From Brevibacillus laterosporus (GTDB lineage: Bacteria; Bacillota; Bacilli; Brevibacillales; Brevibacillaceae), in NCBI RefSeq assembly GCF_030489605.1, contig NZ_JAUKFY010000006.1, forward strand, positions 124,001 to 188,000: a stretch of 64,000 nucleotides of DNA. Reading direction: 5' to 3'. The notes beneath the pieces are model-generated. The model saw only the letters and a list, made by a program, of their open reading frames with translations. It was not told where the DNA came from and searched no databases. Each line of letters opens with the position of its first letter. The first letter of the stretch is position 1. The translations under genes were made by a program, and so were the position numbers. Below, piece after piece: positions 47,601 to 57,400 of this stretch.

Positions 47601-50600
47601 CGTATCAAACAATGGGTTACGACTCATATCCCGATTTACATCTAGCTTCTCTACCAGCTCTTCGAATAGGTAGTCTTGATTCTCATATGCCTTTAAGGAA
47701 GCTTCTTTGACTTCGTGCAGATATTCGTAGAACGTTTTTTCACCCGCTGGATAGTTACGTATCGCAAGCGTGTTTATAAATATGCCAATCATACTTTCTA
47801 AATCCGGATGAGGTCTTCCCGCTATCGGAGTTCCAACAATAATATCCTCTTGCCCACTATATTTACTCAGTAGAGTCGTATAGACAGCCAATAACGCCAT
47901 ATACAGCGTAGAACCGGTTTGAGCTGCGATTTGCCGTAATCCATCACTGCTTTTTTGGTCAAGAACAAATTCAAACGTACTTCCCTCAAAGCTTTTCATA
48001 GCTGGTCGGGCATAATCGACTGGCAAGTTGAGTACAGGAATCTCTCCTTGGAAAACTTCAAGCCAATAGGCTTCTTGTCGCTGTATTGCCTCACGCTGAA
48101 CGCCTTCTCGTTGCCAGACTGCATAATCCTTATATTGAATACGAAGCGGAGGTAACTCTCCTTCCGCGTACAGGCTGATAAATTCTTGCATGAAAATACC
48201 TGTGGAAACACCATCTGAAATAATATGGTGCATGTCAAACATCAGAACATGGCTGTCTTTGTCTATCTTAACAAGCCCAACACGGAGTAACGGAGCTTGC
48301 TCAAGGTTAAACGGACGAACAAAGCCTTGGATGATCGTTTCGAGTTCTTCCATACTGGCTTCAGCATATTCTATAGAAAAATCTACATTTGGGTGTACTC
48401 GTTGCATCGTTTCTCCGTTTACCAGTTCAAAACTAGTTCGTAAGATTTCATGACGCGAAATCAGCTTCTGGAAGACGATCTCTAAACGTCCTTGATCGAG
48501 TTCTCCATCTATCCTTACCACGTTTGGCATATTATAACTAATTTCTCCACCAATTAATTGACTTAAAATATACAATCGCTTCTGGGCTGAAGAAACCGGA
48601 TAGAATTCTCTCTCTTCAATAATGGGAATGGAAGCATAGGCAATTTTTTCTCTTCCTGTTAATATTTCTGCCATTCGCTCAATAGTCGGATTTTGGAAGA
48701 CATCCCGTAACGGCAGGTTTTGATTTAATTCTTTATAAATTTTGGAAATCAAATGAGTAGCTCGCAGGGAATGACCACCAATATCAAAGAAATGATCCTT
48801 TACCCCTATCATGGAAAGACCGAGAACCTCTTGCCAAATCTGAACAAGCTTCGATTCCATCCATGTACGCGGCGGCACATATTCTGCTCCAGTTTGGATA
48901 GCGCCATCCTCTGGGGCAGGTAAAGACTTTCGATCTAGCTTTCCATTTGGTGTATGCGGGATTTGTTCCACCTGTATGAAATAAGACGGTACCATGTAGC
49001 TAGGAAGCTGATGGGCCAGTCTGCTTTTTAGCTCACTTATCATCAATTGCTTTTCCGAAACAATATATGCACATAAGTGCTGCAGTCCGGCATGGTCTTC
49101 CCGAGCGATAACCACTGCTTCTTGGACCTCTTCCATGCTTATGATCCGTGCTTCTATTTCTCCTAGCTCAATCCGATATCCTCGGATTTTAACCTGATCA
49201 TCTGTTCTTCCCACATATTCCATATTTCCATCTGGCAACCAACGCGCGAGGTCCCCGGTTCGATACATTCTTTCCCCGGGCCTAAAGGGATTTTCTATAA
49301 ATTTTTCCGCGGTTAGCTCAGGTCGATTTAAATACCCTCTGGCAACCCCATCCCCTGCAATGTACATTTCTCCGATAGAGCCAATTGGCACTGGCTGCAG
49401 GGCTTTATCTAACACATATATCCTTACATTGTCGGCTGGTACACCAATTGGTACAGAGTCCTGATAGGTATGATTCGGATCAAAGGTATAGAGCATGCAA
49501 CCTACTACTGTTTCGGTAGGCCCATATTCATTCATAATTTGGACATGCCCACCAAAATTACGATGAATTTTGCTAGCCAGTTGCGTGTGCAGGTTCTCGC
49601 CGCCGACAATAAATCTCTTCATGTTACTATTCGTGCCGTCATAGTCTTCTATTAATTTTAGATGGGTAGGTGTTAGCTTCATAATCCCAACCTTATTGTC
49701 TGCAAGGATGTCTTGGATGACCTGTACCTTGTCTTCTCCTCTATAAATATAGATCGTATTACCAGAAATCAGAGGAGTATAAATTGACGTGACGGTCAAA
49801 TCAAACGAAATGGACGAATAAAGCGGGAAATGGACAGTCTCATTTTGCACATACACCTTTTTAGCCCACCAAATATAATTAACAAGCCCCTGATGAGTGA
49901 TCATAGCTCCCTTCGGATTTCCAGTCGAGCCTGAGGTATAAATGATATATGCTAGATTACTCATGTTGTTTACATGTTCAAGATTAGTGGTACTTCCCTG
50001 ATAGAGCTCTTGATTGTCCAGGTAAAGAATTTTTTTGTTATAAGTAAGTTTTTCGGAGAACTTCTGCTGTGTGAGCAAAATAGTTGTTTGACTATCCTCT
50101 AGCAAATACTGAATTCGATCCTCTGGATAGTCTGGATCAATCGGTACATAAGCCCCTCCGGCCTTTAAGATACCTAGCAATCCAACCACCATATCCAATG
50201 AATGCTCCATCAAAATACCGACTAGCTGATCTGAGCTTATACCTTCTGCTCGCAGTGTTCGTGCTACTTGATTTGCCCGCTCATTTAACTCACGGTATGT
50301 CAGTTGATCACCTTCATAGACAACAGCCACTTGATCTGGTGCACGTTCGACCTGCATCTCGAATAATTGGTGAATGGTTTGCTCCTCTACACCTTCTACT
50401 GTCGTATTGTTGAACGTTTCGAGAATCAACCTCTTCTCATCTGTTGTCATCATCTCGATAGCGGACAGCTTCGCATGTGGATCATGTAAAAGCCCATCTA
50501 TCAGTTGGACAAAGTGCTTTGCCATACGCTCGATGGTTTCTCGTTTGAATAGTGTTGTCGCATATTCAAAGCTACACAGGATCGTATCCGCATCCTCCAT

Positions 50601-53600
50601 CGCATGCAGAGTTAAATCGAACTTGGAAATCGTATGCTCACTTACATACGGTGTGATGCGTAACTGCTCTAGCTCCTGTTCCTGATTTTCTAAATTTTGC
50701 AGAACAAACATCGTATCAAACAATGGGTTGCGACTCATATCCCGGTTTACACCGAGCTTTTCTACCAGCTCTTCAAATAAATAATCTTGATTCTCATATG
50801 CCTTCAAGGAAGCTTCTTTCACTTCCTGCAGGTATTCATAGAATGTTTTTTCAGCCGCAGGATAGTTGCGAATTGCAAGTGTGTTTACGAACATACCAAT
50901 CATGCTTTCCAAATCGGCATGAGGTCTTCCTGCTATCGGAGTTCCAACAATAATATCCTCTTGTCCACTGTATTTACTCAGCAGGGTGGTATAAACAGCC
51001 AATAGCACCATGTACAACGTAGAACCGGTTTGGGCTGCAAGCTGCTTTAATTCCTCACTGGTTTGTTTGCCGAGTCTAAATTCCAAAAGACCTCCGTCAA
51101 AGCTTCTAATAGCGGGACGGGTATAATCAGTAGGGATTTGAAGTACGGGCAGCTCATTTGAAAATACTTGTAGCCAGTAATTTTCTTGTTGCTGATACCA
51201 CTCACTTTTCATCTGCTGCTGTTGCCAAGAAGCGTAGTCCTTGTACTGAATTCGTTGTGTCGGCAATTCCTCTCCCTGATACAAGCCGGCAAATTCTTGA
51301 ATAAGAACATTCATAGAGGTTCCATCAGAGATGATATGGTGCATGTCAAACAATAAGACATGGCGATCATAGGCTAACTGAATGAGTCCTACACGCAATA
51401 ACGGAGCGCTTTGCAAATCAAACATTCTTGTAAAAGAACGAATGATTCCTTCCGCCTCTTCTTCATTGGCAACCTGTACATATTCCAAGGAGAAAGGAAC
51501 CTCTTTATGTACGCGTTGAATTGGTTCACCGCCTACCAGCTCAAAGCTAGTTCGTAAGATTTCATGACGCGCAATCAGTTGCTGAAAAGCTGTTTCTATA
51601 CGTTCTCGATCTATCACTCCATCCAGCAACATAGCATCCGGCATATTATAGCTGATTTCCCCGCCTGCTAGCTGGCTTAGAATATAGAGTCGTTTCTGAG
51701 CGGACGAGACAGGATAATAAGGTTTTTCCTCAATAATCGGTATAACTGAATAAGCTGTTTGCTCTATATTCTCAATTACCTGAGCCAGTCGTTCGATCGT
51801 CGGATGTGAAAACACATCTCTTAGCTGGATATTCTTATGCAGCTCCTTCTGAATCGTAGACACCAGGGCTGTTGCTCGTAAGGAATGCCCGCCTCTTTCA
51901 AAAAAGTTGTCTTTTATGCCAACCTTGGATAGTCCTAAAATCTTCTCCCAAATTTCCGCTAATTTTTCTTCCAGCAAAGTACGGGGGGCTACATATTCTT
52001 CAATTGGCATCGTCTCCTCAACAGAGGGGAGCATTTTTCGATCAATCTTCCCGTTCGGAGTAAGCGGCATTTGGTCAAGTGGTATGCAATAATCAGGAAC
52101 CATATATTCAGGTAATTTATCTGACAGATTTTTGAGTAATTCTCCTGGCTGAATAGACTCTTTTCCTACGTAATAGGCGGCTAAATATTTATTTCCATCC
52201 TTTATTCCATCCACCACAATGGCTTCGTTGACCTCTGGGAATGCTAAAAGAGCATTTTCAATTTCTCCCAGCTCAATACGGAATCCTCTAATTTTTACCT
52301 GCTTATCTATCCGGTCTAAAAAATCAATATTTCCGTCTGGCAGCATCTTCACTAAATCGCCTGTACGATACATGGGAGTTCCGGGCACAAACGGATTATC
52401 GACAAATTTTTCAGCACTTAGCTCTTCTCTGTTGAGATATCCAGTCGATAACCCCTCACCTGCGATGCACAATTCACCTGGAACCCCTATCGGTCTGAGG
52501 TTATTGAATTGATCCACTACGTACACCAATGTATTAGCCAGAGGTTTCCCAATCGGAACTGTAGCAACATCTTCATCAAAAGGAGTATTAATGGGATAGA
52601 AGGTGGTAAATACCGTGCTCTCGGTAGGACCATAGACATGAATGAGTCGTTCTCGGCCCAAATATTGGAATGCCTTGCGAATATGAGCAACAGATGCACG
52701 CTCTCCCCCAAATAAAACTTTGCGGACATTTGTAAAGCATGTCAGCTGATTGTCAACAAGCGTATTGAAGAATGCAGTAGGTATAAAGAAGATCGTTACA
52801 TTCTGTTGCTCGATTACGCTACTAAGCTTAGCAAGGTCAAGCATATCTGTTTTTTTTAGGAGGATCAGCCTTGCCCCATTTAACAAAGCGCCGTAGATGT
52901 CAAAAATAGAGCCGTCAAATACATAATTAGAAAGCTGTAATAGTGTATCTTCTTCACTTATTTCGATGTAATTGGTCTTTATTACCACTCTAGTGGCGTT
53001 GAAGTGTCTGATTTGCGTACCTTTAGGTGTTCCAGTCGATCCGGAAGTATATATCACATAAGCCACATCTGTTGCTTCTGCTGCTGGCTCTAGGTTGGAG
53101 CTATCGTCGCTGTAAGCCTTTGAATCATCCAGGAATACGCACGTTCCCTCGAAATCTGCACGATGACGTATATGACTTTGTGTTACAAATACTTTTGCTC
53201 CTGAATCCTCTAGCATATAACGAATACGATCATTCGGATATTCTGGATCAATCGGTACATAGGCTCCCCCCGCTTTTAAAATCCCGAAAATTCCGATGAT
53301 CATTTCCAAGGAGCGTTCAACCATGAGCCCGACTAATTGTCCTCTAGTGACTCCCTGGTTTCGTAGCGTTCTTGCTAGTTGATTAGCCTTTTCATTTAAT
53401 TCTTTATAAGTTAGTTGCTCATCATCTAAGACAATTGCTACCTGATTTGGTGTGCGCTCTGCCTGTTCTTCAAACAACTGTTGAATGGTTTTCTCTCTGG
53501 GATAGGCGGTAGCCGTATTATTAAACGTACGCAGAAGCTCTTCCTGCTCTTTTTCTGATAACAGTTCAACCTGTTCTAGTGAAAGGTCTAGATCAAATAG

Positions 53601-54272
53601 GACAATGGATAAAATGTGAGATAAGTGCCTGCTGACTTGGTTAATCAGCTCTTGATCATAACGATTTTCGTTATAAATTGTATTTAATTGAAGAGAGCCA
53701 TTTTCCAAACCAAATTGAAAATGGATGTCAAAAACAGCATGTTCCTCAAAATCTAGTGAATGGATCTCCTTTAACGATACGATAGTATTAATAATCGGAA
53801 CTCGATTCGAATCGTAATGTACATTCAGAGTATCAATAAAATTCCAAAAAGGGAGACTCTGATGTTTCATTGCTTCACTAATGGAGGATTTAATTTGGTT
53901 TAATAAAGATTTGAAAGTATTCTTGCTATGTACTTCATTTTTTAAAATGATAAGCTGATTTGAAAGTGGTTGGGCATCAGGCGAAGCACCAAATCCTGGA
54001 ACGCCCACAATGATGGTTTCTTGGCTAGTATATTTGGACAATAAGGTTTCTAAACCAGCTAATAAAATCATAAAGATAGCGATATGTGACCCGCCTGCTA
54101 TAGAACTGATTCTTTGGAAAATCTGAGGCGGCAATGTATTGGAAATGCTTTGGTAGCTGTCGGTATTTTTATGAATAGTGGAAAATCTGTTATACGGAAG
54201 AATTACGATTTGATCATCGGCATCAAACTTGCTACTCCAAAAAGCTTTTTCTTTTTCAAATAGAGCTTTCAA
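41670..54272 (-). CDS. Terminal NRPS: half-C, A-Ile, A-Asn, A-Gly, A-Gly, thioesterase
   Basis: 4200 aa. Residues 1-250 match only the C-terminal half of a condensation (C) domain and lack the HHxxxDG motif. Then come A-PCP, C-A-PCP, C-A-PCP, C-A-PCP and a thioesterase; carrier-protein serines (GGHSL) fall near residues 795, 1834, 2874 and 3907, and TE serine in GYSIGGNLAFE near 4034. Pocket residues read from A-domain motifs (last K by convention): DGFFLGVVFK (Ile-like), DLTKIGEVGK (Asn), DILQMGMVWK twice (Gly). No epimerisation domain is present, so Ile and Asn should be L. In the last C domain the motif is HHIISDA, with Ala for Gly. The start is TTG behind GGAGTGAT. It releases, probably as a lactone, the finished peptide. 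Confidence 0.92.
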   Translation of the reverse strand: MKALFEKEKAFWSSKFDADDQIVILPYNRFSTIHKNTDSYQSISNTLPPQIFQRISSIAGGSHIAIFMILLAGLETLLSKYTSQETIIVGVPGFGASPDAQPLSNQLIILKNEVHSKNTFKSLLNQIKSSISEAMKHQSLPFWNFIDTLNVHYDSNRVPIINTIVSLKEIHSLDFEEHAVFDIHFQFGLENGSLQLNTIYNENRYDQELINQVSRHLSHILSIVLFDLDLSLEQVELLSEKEQEELLRTFNNTATAYPREKTIQQLFEEQAERTPNQVAIVLDDEQLTYKELNEKANQLARTLRNQGVTRGQLVGLMVERSLEMIIGIFGILKAGGAYVPIDPEYPNDRIRYMLEDSGAKVFVTQSHIRHRADFEGTCVFLDDSKAYSDDSSNLEPAAEATDVAYVIYTSGSTGTPKGTQIRHFNATRVVIKTNYIEISEEDTLLQLSNYVFDGSIFDIYGALLNGARLILLKKTDMLDLAKLSSVIEQQNVTIFFIPTAFFNTLVDNQLTCFTNVRKVLFGGERASVAHIRKAFQYLGRERLIHVYGPTESTVFTTFYPINTPFDEDVATVPIGKPLANTLVYVVDQFNNLRPIGVPGELCIAGEGLSTGYLNREELSAEKFVDNPFVPGTPMYRTGDLVKMLPDGNIDFLDRIDKQVKIRGFRIELGEIENALLAFPEVNEAIVVDGIKDGNKYLAAYYVGKESIQPGELLKNLSDKLPEYMVPDYCIPLDQMPLTPNGKIDRKMLPSVEETMPIEEYVAPRTLLEEKLAEIWEKILGLSKVGIKDNFFERGGHSLRATALVSTIQKELHKNIQLRDVFSHPTIERLAQVIENIEQTAYSVIPIIEEKPYYPVSSAQKRLYILSQLAGGEISYNMPDAMLLDGVIDRERIETAFQQLIARHEILRTSFELVGGEPIQRVHKEVPFSLEYVQVANEEEAEGIIRSFTRMFDLQSAPLLRVGLIQLAYDRHVLLFDMHHIISDGTSMNVLIQEFAGLYQGEELPTQRIQYKDYASWQQQQMKSEWYQQQENYWLQVFSNELPVLQIPTDYTRPAIRSFDGGLLEFRLGKQTSEELKQLAAQTGSTLYMVLLAVYTTLLSKYSGQEDIIVGTPIAGRPHADLESMIGMFVNTLAIRNYPAAEKTFYEYLQEVKEASLKAYENQDYLFEELVEKLGVNRDMSRNPLFDTMFVLQNLENQEQELEQLRITPYVSEHTISKFDLTLHAMEDADTILCSFEYATTLFKRETIERMAKHFVQLIDGLLHDPHAKLSAIEMMTTDEKRLILETFNNTTVEGVEEQTIHQLFEMQVERAPDQVAVVYEGDQLTYRELNERANQVARTLRAEGISSDQLVGILMEHSLDMVVGLLGILKAGGAYVPIDPDYPEDRIQYLLEDSQTTILLTQQKFSEKLTYNKKILYLDNQELYQGSTTNLEHVNNMSNLAYIIYTSGSTGNPKGAMITHQGLVNYIWWAKKVYVQNETVHFPLYSSISFDLTVTSIYTPLISGNTIYIYRGEDKVQVIQDILADNKVGIMKLTPTHLKLIEDYDGTNSNMKRFIVGGENLHTQLASKIHRNFGGHVQIMNEYGPTETVVGCMLYTFDPNHTYQDSVPIGVPADNVRIYVLDKALQPVPIGSIGEMYIAGDGVARGYLNRPELTAEKFIENPFRPGERMYRTGDLARWLPDGNMEYVGRTDDQVKIRGYRIELGEIEARIISMEEVQEAVVIAREDHAGLQHLCAYIVSEKQLMISELKSRLAHQLPSYMVPSYFIQVEQIPHTPNGKLDRKSLPAPEDGAIQTGAEYVPPRTWMESKLVQIWQEVLGLSMIGVKDHFFDIGGHSLRATHLISKIYKELNQNLPLRDVFQNPTIERMAEILTGREKIAYASIPIIEEREFYPVSSAQKRLYILSQLIGGEISYNMPNVVRIDGELDQGRLEIVFQKLISRHEILRTSFELVNGETMQRVHPNVDFSIEYAEASMEELETIIQGFVRPFNLEQAPLLRVGLVKIDKDSHVLMFDMHHIISDGVSTGIFMQEFISLYAEGELPPLRIQYKDYAVWQREGVQREAIQRQEAYWLEVFQGEIPVLNLPVDYARPAMKSFEGSTFEFVLDQKSSDGLRQIAAQTGSTLYMALLAVYTTLLSKYSGQEDIIVGTPIAGRPHPDLESMIGIFINTLAIRNYPAGEKTFYEYLHEVKEASLKAYENQDYLFEELVEKLDVNRDMSRNPLFDTMLVLQNLEKKEQELEGLRISSYASEQTISKFDLTLHAMEDADTVLCSFEYATRLFKRETIERMAKHFVQLVDGLVSQPHEKLSAIEMLTADEKKLILETFNNTTVHDVADQTIHQLFEMQVERTPDQAAVVYEGEQLTYRELNERANQLARTLRAEGVSSNQLVGILVERSLDMLVGLLGILKAGGAYVPIDPGYPEDRIRYMLEDAGVTFVVVHSHLQDQISFDGYQGKCIVIEEEASYQKDASNLKPGSSPFDLAYVIYTSGSTGMPKGVMITHQAVVNLIHGITDRIDFAEGKSLLCVTTISFDIFVLETLLSLSKGIRVVLASEIQQTDSQALRNVISEQKIDMIQMTPSRMQMLLASADSTEPFKELQHVREIMLGGEALPVSLINALHEHTPARLYNMYGPTETTVWSSIGSVTAGQPITIGRPITNTQFYILSMEGHLQPVGVAGELCIAGMGLARGYWNRPELTMDKFVENPFLPGSKMYKTGDLAKWLPDGTIEYLGRIDHQVKVRGYRIELGEIEEQIRNIKEVEEAVVIAQEDHAGLQHLCAYIVADQPLLVSDVRSTLLQKLPGYMIPSYFVQLEQMPLTPNGKIDRKALPVPEGNLQTGVEYAAPQTQLEEQIAGIWQEVLGVNNIGVRDNFFDSGGHSLRATTLVAKMHKEMGVNLPLRDVFSYPTIEQMAKRVSEIDHVTHFSIPVILEREFYPVSSAQRRLYILNQIEGGGLSYNMPTVLVVEGQLDRKTLEEAFQKLINRHETLRTGFTMINGEPVQQIYRDVTFEIEYMLAKEEEIASLIQAFVREFDLAKAPLLRVGLIELEADRHILMFDTHHIISDAASLSILVQDLVQLYTGEELEPLRIQYKDYAVWQQEEVQSERVRNQEAYWLNIHGNEIPVLNLPTDYPRPALQSYQGDIFEFVIDQQRSEGLRQIASQTGSTLFMVLLAAYTALLSKSSGQEDIIVGTPIAGRPHADLESLIGIFINTLAIRTQPMVAKTFYEYVKEVKEHALQAYENQEYPFEELVEKLQVARDFSRNPLFDTMFALQNVEQGNQTIEGLQLRPYEGEHTVSKFDLSLYANEDDKNIVCTFEFATSLFKRDTIKRMSEHFLQVIDSIVADPNAKLSTIEIATSQEKELLLQAFNNTAGDYPREKTIYQLFESQVERTPDQIAVVYENEQLTYRELNERANQLARTLRSEGVGANQLVGIMVDRSLDMMIGLMGILKAGGAYVPIDPDYPDERVRYMLEDSKAKWVVTHSHLQERIAFAGSLILMDKESVDLHEQSNLEPVSGPADLAYVIYTSGSTGKPKGVMILQHAVVNLLQGITDQIDFTQGKSILSVTTISFDIFVLETLLPLCKGVRVILASSLQQTDPGALCDVIQKQQVDMIQMTPSRMQMLLSSEHIRCLQGVQEIMLGGEALPASLIKVLQKTTQARLYNMYGPTETTVWSSVGELIEGEPITIGKPLVNTSFYILNAENHLQPIGIAGELCIAGEGLAKGYWNRPELTTEKFEDNPFVTGEKLYRTGDLAKWLPDGTIEYLGRIDHQVKIRGYRIELGEIEALLLQIPSIQEAVVIAREEQAGQKQLCAYFVANQQLTVGEIRNSLSQDLPAYMIPSFFIQLEQMPLTPNGKINRNALPTPEGHIHLGVEYIAPQTPTEMQLAAIWQEVLGVPKIGKKDNFFELGGHSLHVLELIRKIYTDIRVEIPIRVVFEMPTVEAMAEEIVRSMFAKNNRKPITKLNEHGRLHVFCFPPAIGYGMAYIEMAKLLEHQCVLYGMDFIEDYTNDEELMEQYVKLLTDVQGNQPYVFLGYSIGGNLAFEVAKAMESRGYEVKDIIMLDSIFRSRESVSSKEDALQEIDTLLEDTPEQYKHLVTPSYTNRIYSYARYRNQLVNEGMVQANIHELLASDSQKVNPTVESPWSWERATHGNHIQYQALGTHEELLDPEMIEGNTRIVRMIIQNIIDEIYAVSPHATNDFR

Positions 54273-54319
54273 TTACATCACTCCAAGTTTTTAGTCACAT
54301 TTGAACGCTAAACAACAGC

Positions 54320-54348
54320 GAGGTGTCTGACTATTGCATCCACACCTC
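54320..54348. repeat. Small hairpin between NRPS genes
   Basis: GAGGTGT (54320-54326) pairs with ACACCTC (54342-54348), with a 15-base loop. One of two hairpins in the 179-bp gap between the two NRPS genes; function unknown. Confidence 0.4.
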
Positions 54349-54397
54349 TGATCGAATTGAAATTCATAAAAAATGAATGAGTGCAAAAATGAAGGGT

Positions 54398-54434
54398 GAG
54401 CGTGTGCAATGGAACCCGCCCAAAACACACGCTC
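54398..54434. repeat. Second hairpin between NRPS genes
   Basis: GAGCGTGTG (54398-54406) pairs with CACACGCTC (54426-54434), just after the stop of the upstream NRPS. The minus-strand side has only a short, late T-run (CATTTTTG), so it is at best a weak terminator that could lower expression of the downstream gene. Confidence 0.45.
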
Positions 54435-54451
54435 GTAAACCTATTTTTTCC

Positions 54452-57400
54452 TTAGAAATCAAATGTAATAGATTCTACTAGGTCATGGTTGCTAGCTGTA
54501 TTCTCTACTAGCTCTAATTCCCCTAGCTTTTTGTCTGGAGTGGTAACAACCTCAGATAGTATCCGTACAAAATCATTTGCTAACTGTTCAATCATGTTTT
54601 TATTGAAAAGTTTTGTGCAATATTCGAATGCTCCTCTAATCTCTCCCTCTTCTGTGCTCATTGACAAGGTTAGGTCAAATTTAGCTACAGTGTGGTCTTG
54701 TACATAAGGAGTAACGGCTAACGATCCAATGGTTGCTTCCTGATCCTCCGTATTTTGCATAACAAACACTGTGTCGAAGAGTGGATTTCGGCTTGGGTCC
54801 CGCTTCACATTCAGCCTATCCACTAATTCTTCCAACGGATATTCTTGGTTTTCAAAGGCTTGTAGCGTGCGCTCTTTCACCTCTTCAAGGTATCCTTGGA
54901 ACGTCTTATCCTTCTGCGGATAGTTACGAATTGCTAAGGTGTTAACAAACATGCCGATAAGTGGTTCTAATTCGGCAGAAAGTCTTCCGCCAACAGGAGT
55001 ACCAACAATGATATCCTCTTGTCCACTGTACTTAGAAAGCAAGATTGTATAGGTAGCCATGAGAAGCATATATAATGTGCTTCCGCTATTTTCAGCCATT
55101 TGGGTTACTTGGTCTGCCAAAGCACGGTCAATGACAAATTCATGCTCAGCGCCCTCAAAACTGCGTACCGCAGGTCTCGGATAAGCAATCATTAAATCCA
55201 AGACAGGCAATGGACCAAAGAACTCGCCAAACCAATAGTTTTCTTGCTGTTCATATAACTCACTCTTGGCTCGTTGCTGTTGCCAAACCGCATAATCCTT
55301 GTACTGTAGCCGCAATGGGGACAATTCCTTGCCCTCATACAGCTCGGCCACTTCCTGTATAAGGATACCCATCGAGATTCCATCAGAAATGATATGGTGC
55401 ATGTCATAGAGCAGGATATAGCGATCTGGCTCTATTTCTATCAGGCCGGCTCTGATCAACGGTGCTTGCTGAAGATCAAATTTCCGCACAAAACTGTTAA
55501 TCTGTGCATCCACTTCCTCTTCTGTTGCTTGTATCTTCTCTAAGGTGAACTCCACATCTTTATAGATCCGTTGAACTACCTCTCCATCTACCATTTCAAA
55601 GCCTGTGCGTAATGACTCATGACGATCAATTAATTGACGGAATGCTGTCTCTAGCTTCATCCAATCAAGCTGACCTTCAATTCTCATCACACCCGGCATA
55701 TTGTAGCTAAGCTCTCCTCCCTCGACGTGACTCAAAATATAGAGACGTTTTTGAGCTGAAGACACAGGATAGTAGTCTTTTTCCTCTGCGACAGGAATGG
55801 ATATATAAGCTTGCTTCTCTGTATTGGCAATGTGATCAGCCATCTGCTCAATCGTTGGGATTTGGAATACATCTCGCAGTGTAATGCTTGTGTCTAATGC
55901 TTGATGTATTTTGGCTACAAGGGTCGTAGCACGTAAGGAATGTCCGCCGATCTCAAAGAAGTTCTCTGTAATCCCTACTTGCGATAACCCTAGGACTTCC
56001 TGCCAAATTTGAGCTAGCATCGCTTCCACCCGGGTTCTAGGTGCAACATATTCTCTACCTGTTTGCATACTTTCTTCTGGTGTTGGCAACGCTTTACGGT
56101 CTAGTTTACCGTTTGCAGTCAGAGGCATCCGTTCCATTTGGACGAAATAAGCTGGAATCATATAGTCCGGTAACTGTTGTGACAATGCTTTTCTTAGTTC
56201 GCCTACAGTCAGCTCGTGATCTGCGACAAAATACGCGCATAAGTATTTGTCGCCGCTTGCATCTTCATGTGCTATCACAATCACTTCTTGCATGGATTCG
56301 ATGTTTAGAAGCTGCGTTTCAACTTCTCCAAGCTCGATGCGATAGCCGCGAATTTTGACTTGATGATCAATTCGTCCTAAATACTCAATATTGCCATCTG
56401 CCAGCCATCTCGCTAGATCGCCAGTCTTATACATACGTTCACCAGGTACAAACGGATTAGGAACAAATCGCTCGTCCGTCAACTCCGGACGATTTAAGTA
56501 CCCACGAGCCAATCCTTCACCAGCAATATACAATTCTCCCTTCACTCCTACAGGTTGAAGGCGCAAATGCTCATCGAGAATGTAAGCAGATAAGGTTGGG
56601 ATTGTTTTACCGATATTGCTTTTCGCCTGAGAAATTTCTACTTCGGTAATTTCCTTGTACGTAACATGGACAGTGGTTTCTGTTATTCCATACATGTTGA
56701 TTAGTTTGACTTGTGGGTATTTCGCCTTCCAATCCTTCAATAAAGCTGGACTTAACGCTTCCCCACCGAAAATCACATTTCGTAAGGACAACTCTTTTCT
56801 ATCATCCTTTGCTTCTTCCTGAAGCAATTGATAGAAATAGGTTGGTGTTTGATTTAATATCGTTACTTGCTGATCCTGAAGTAACTGAAGGAATTGCTTC
56901 GGACTCTTCGCTGTTAACGGAGGCACGATAACCAATTTTCCACCGTATAAGAGTGCTCCGTACATTTCCCAGACAGAGAAATCAAAGCAGAACGAATGGA
57001 ATAGCGTCCATGTATCAGAATCGGTAAAATCAAACAGATTTTTGCTGTTAAATAACAGACGAACCACGTTCTTATGCTCGATCAAGGTACCCTTTGGCTT
57101 GCCTGTAGTCCCTGACGTATAGATCACATACGCCAGATTTCTTGGTCCAGAACGCAGTTCCAGATTAGAGTGATCAGTCTGGTAGGATTGTTCGTCATCT
57201 AGTAACAAGACCTGCTTATCAAAAGCTGCACGTCCTAGTAAATGGGACTGCAACAATAGCAGATTCACATTGGAATCCTCCAGCATATAGGCAATCCGCT
57301 CTTCTGGATACTCTGGATCAATCGGTACATAGGCTCCTCCTGCTTTGAGGATCGCAAGGATTCCTACAACCATATCCAAAGATCGTTCAGCCATGATGCC

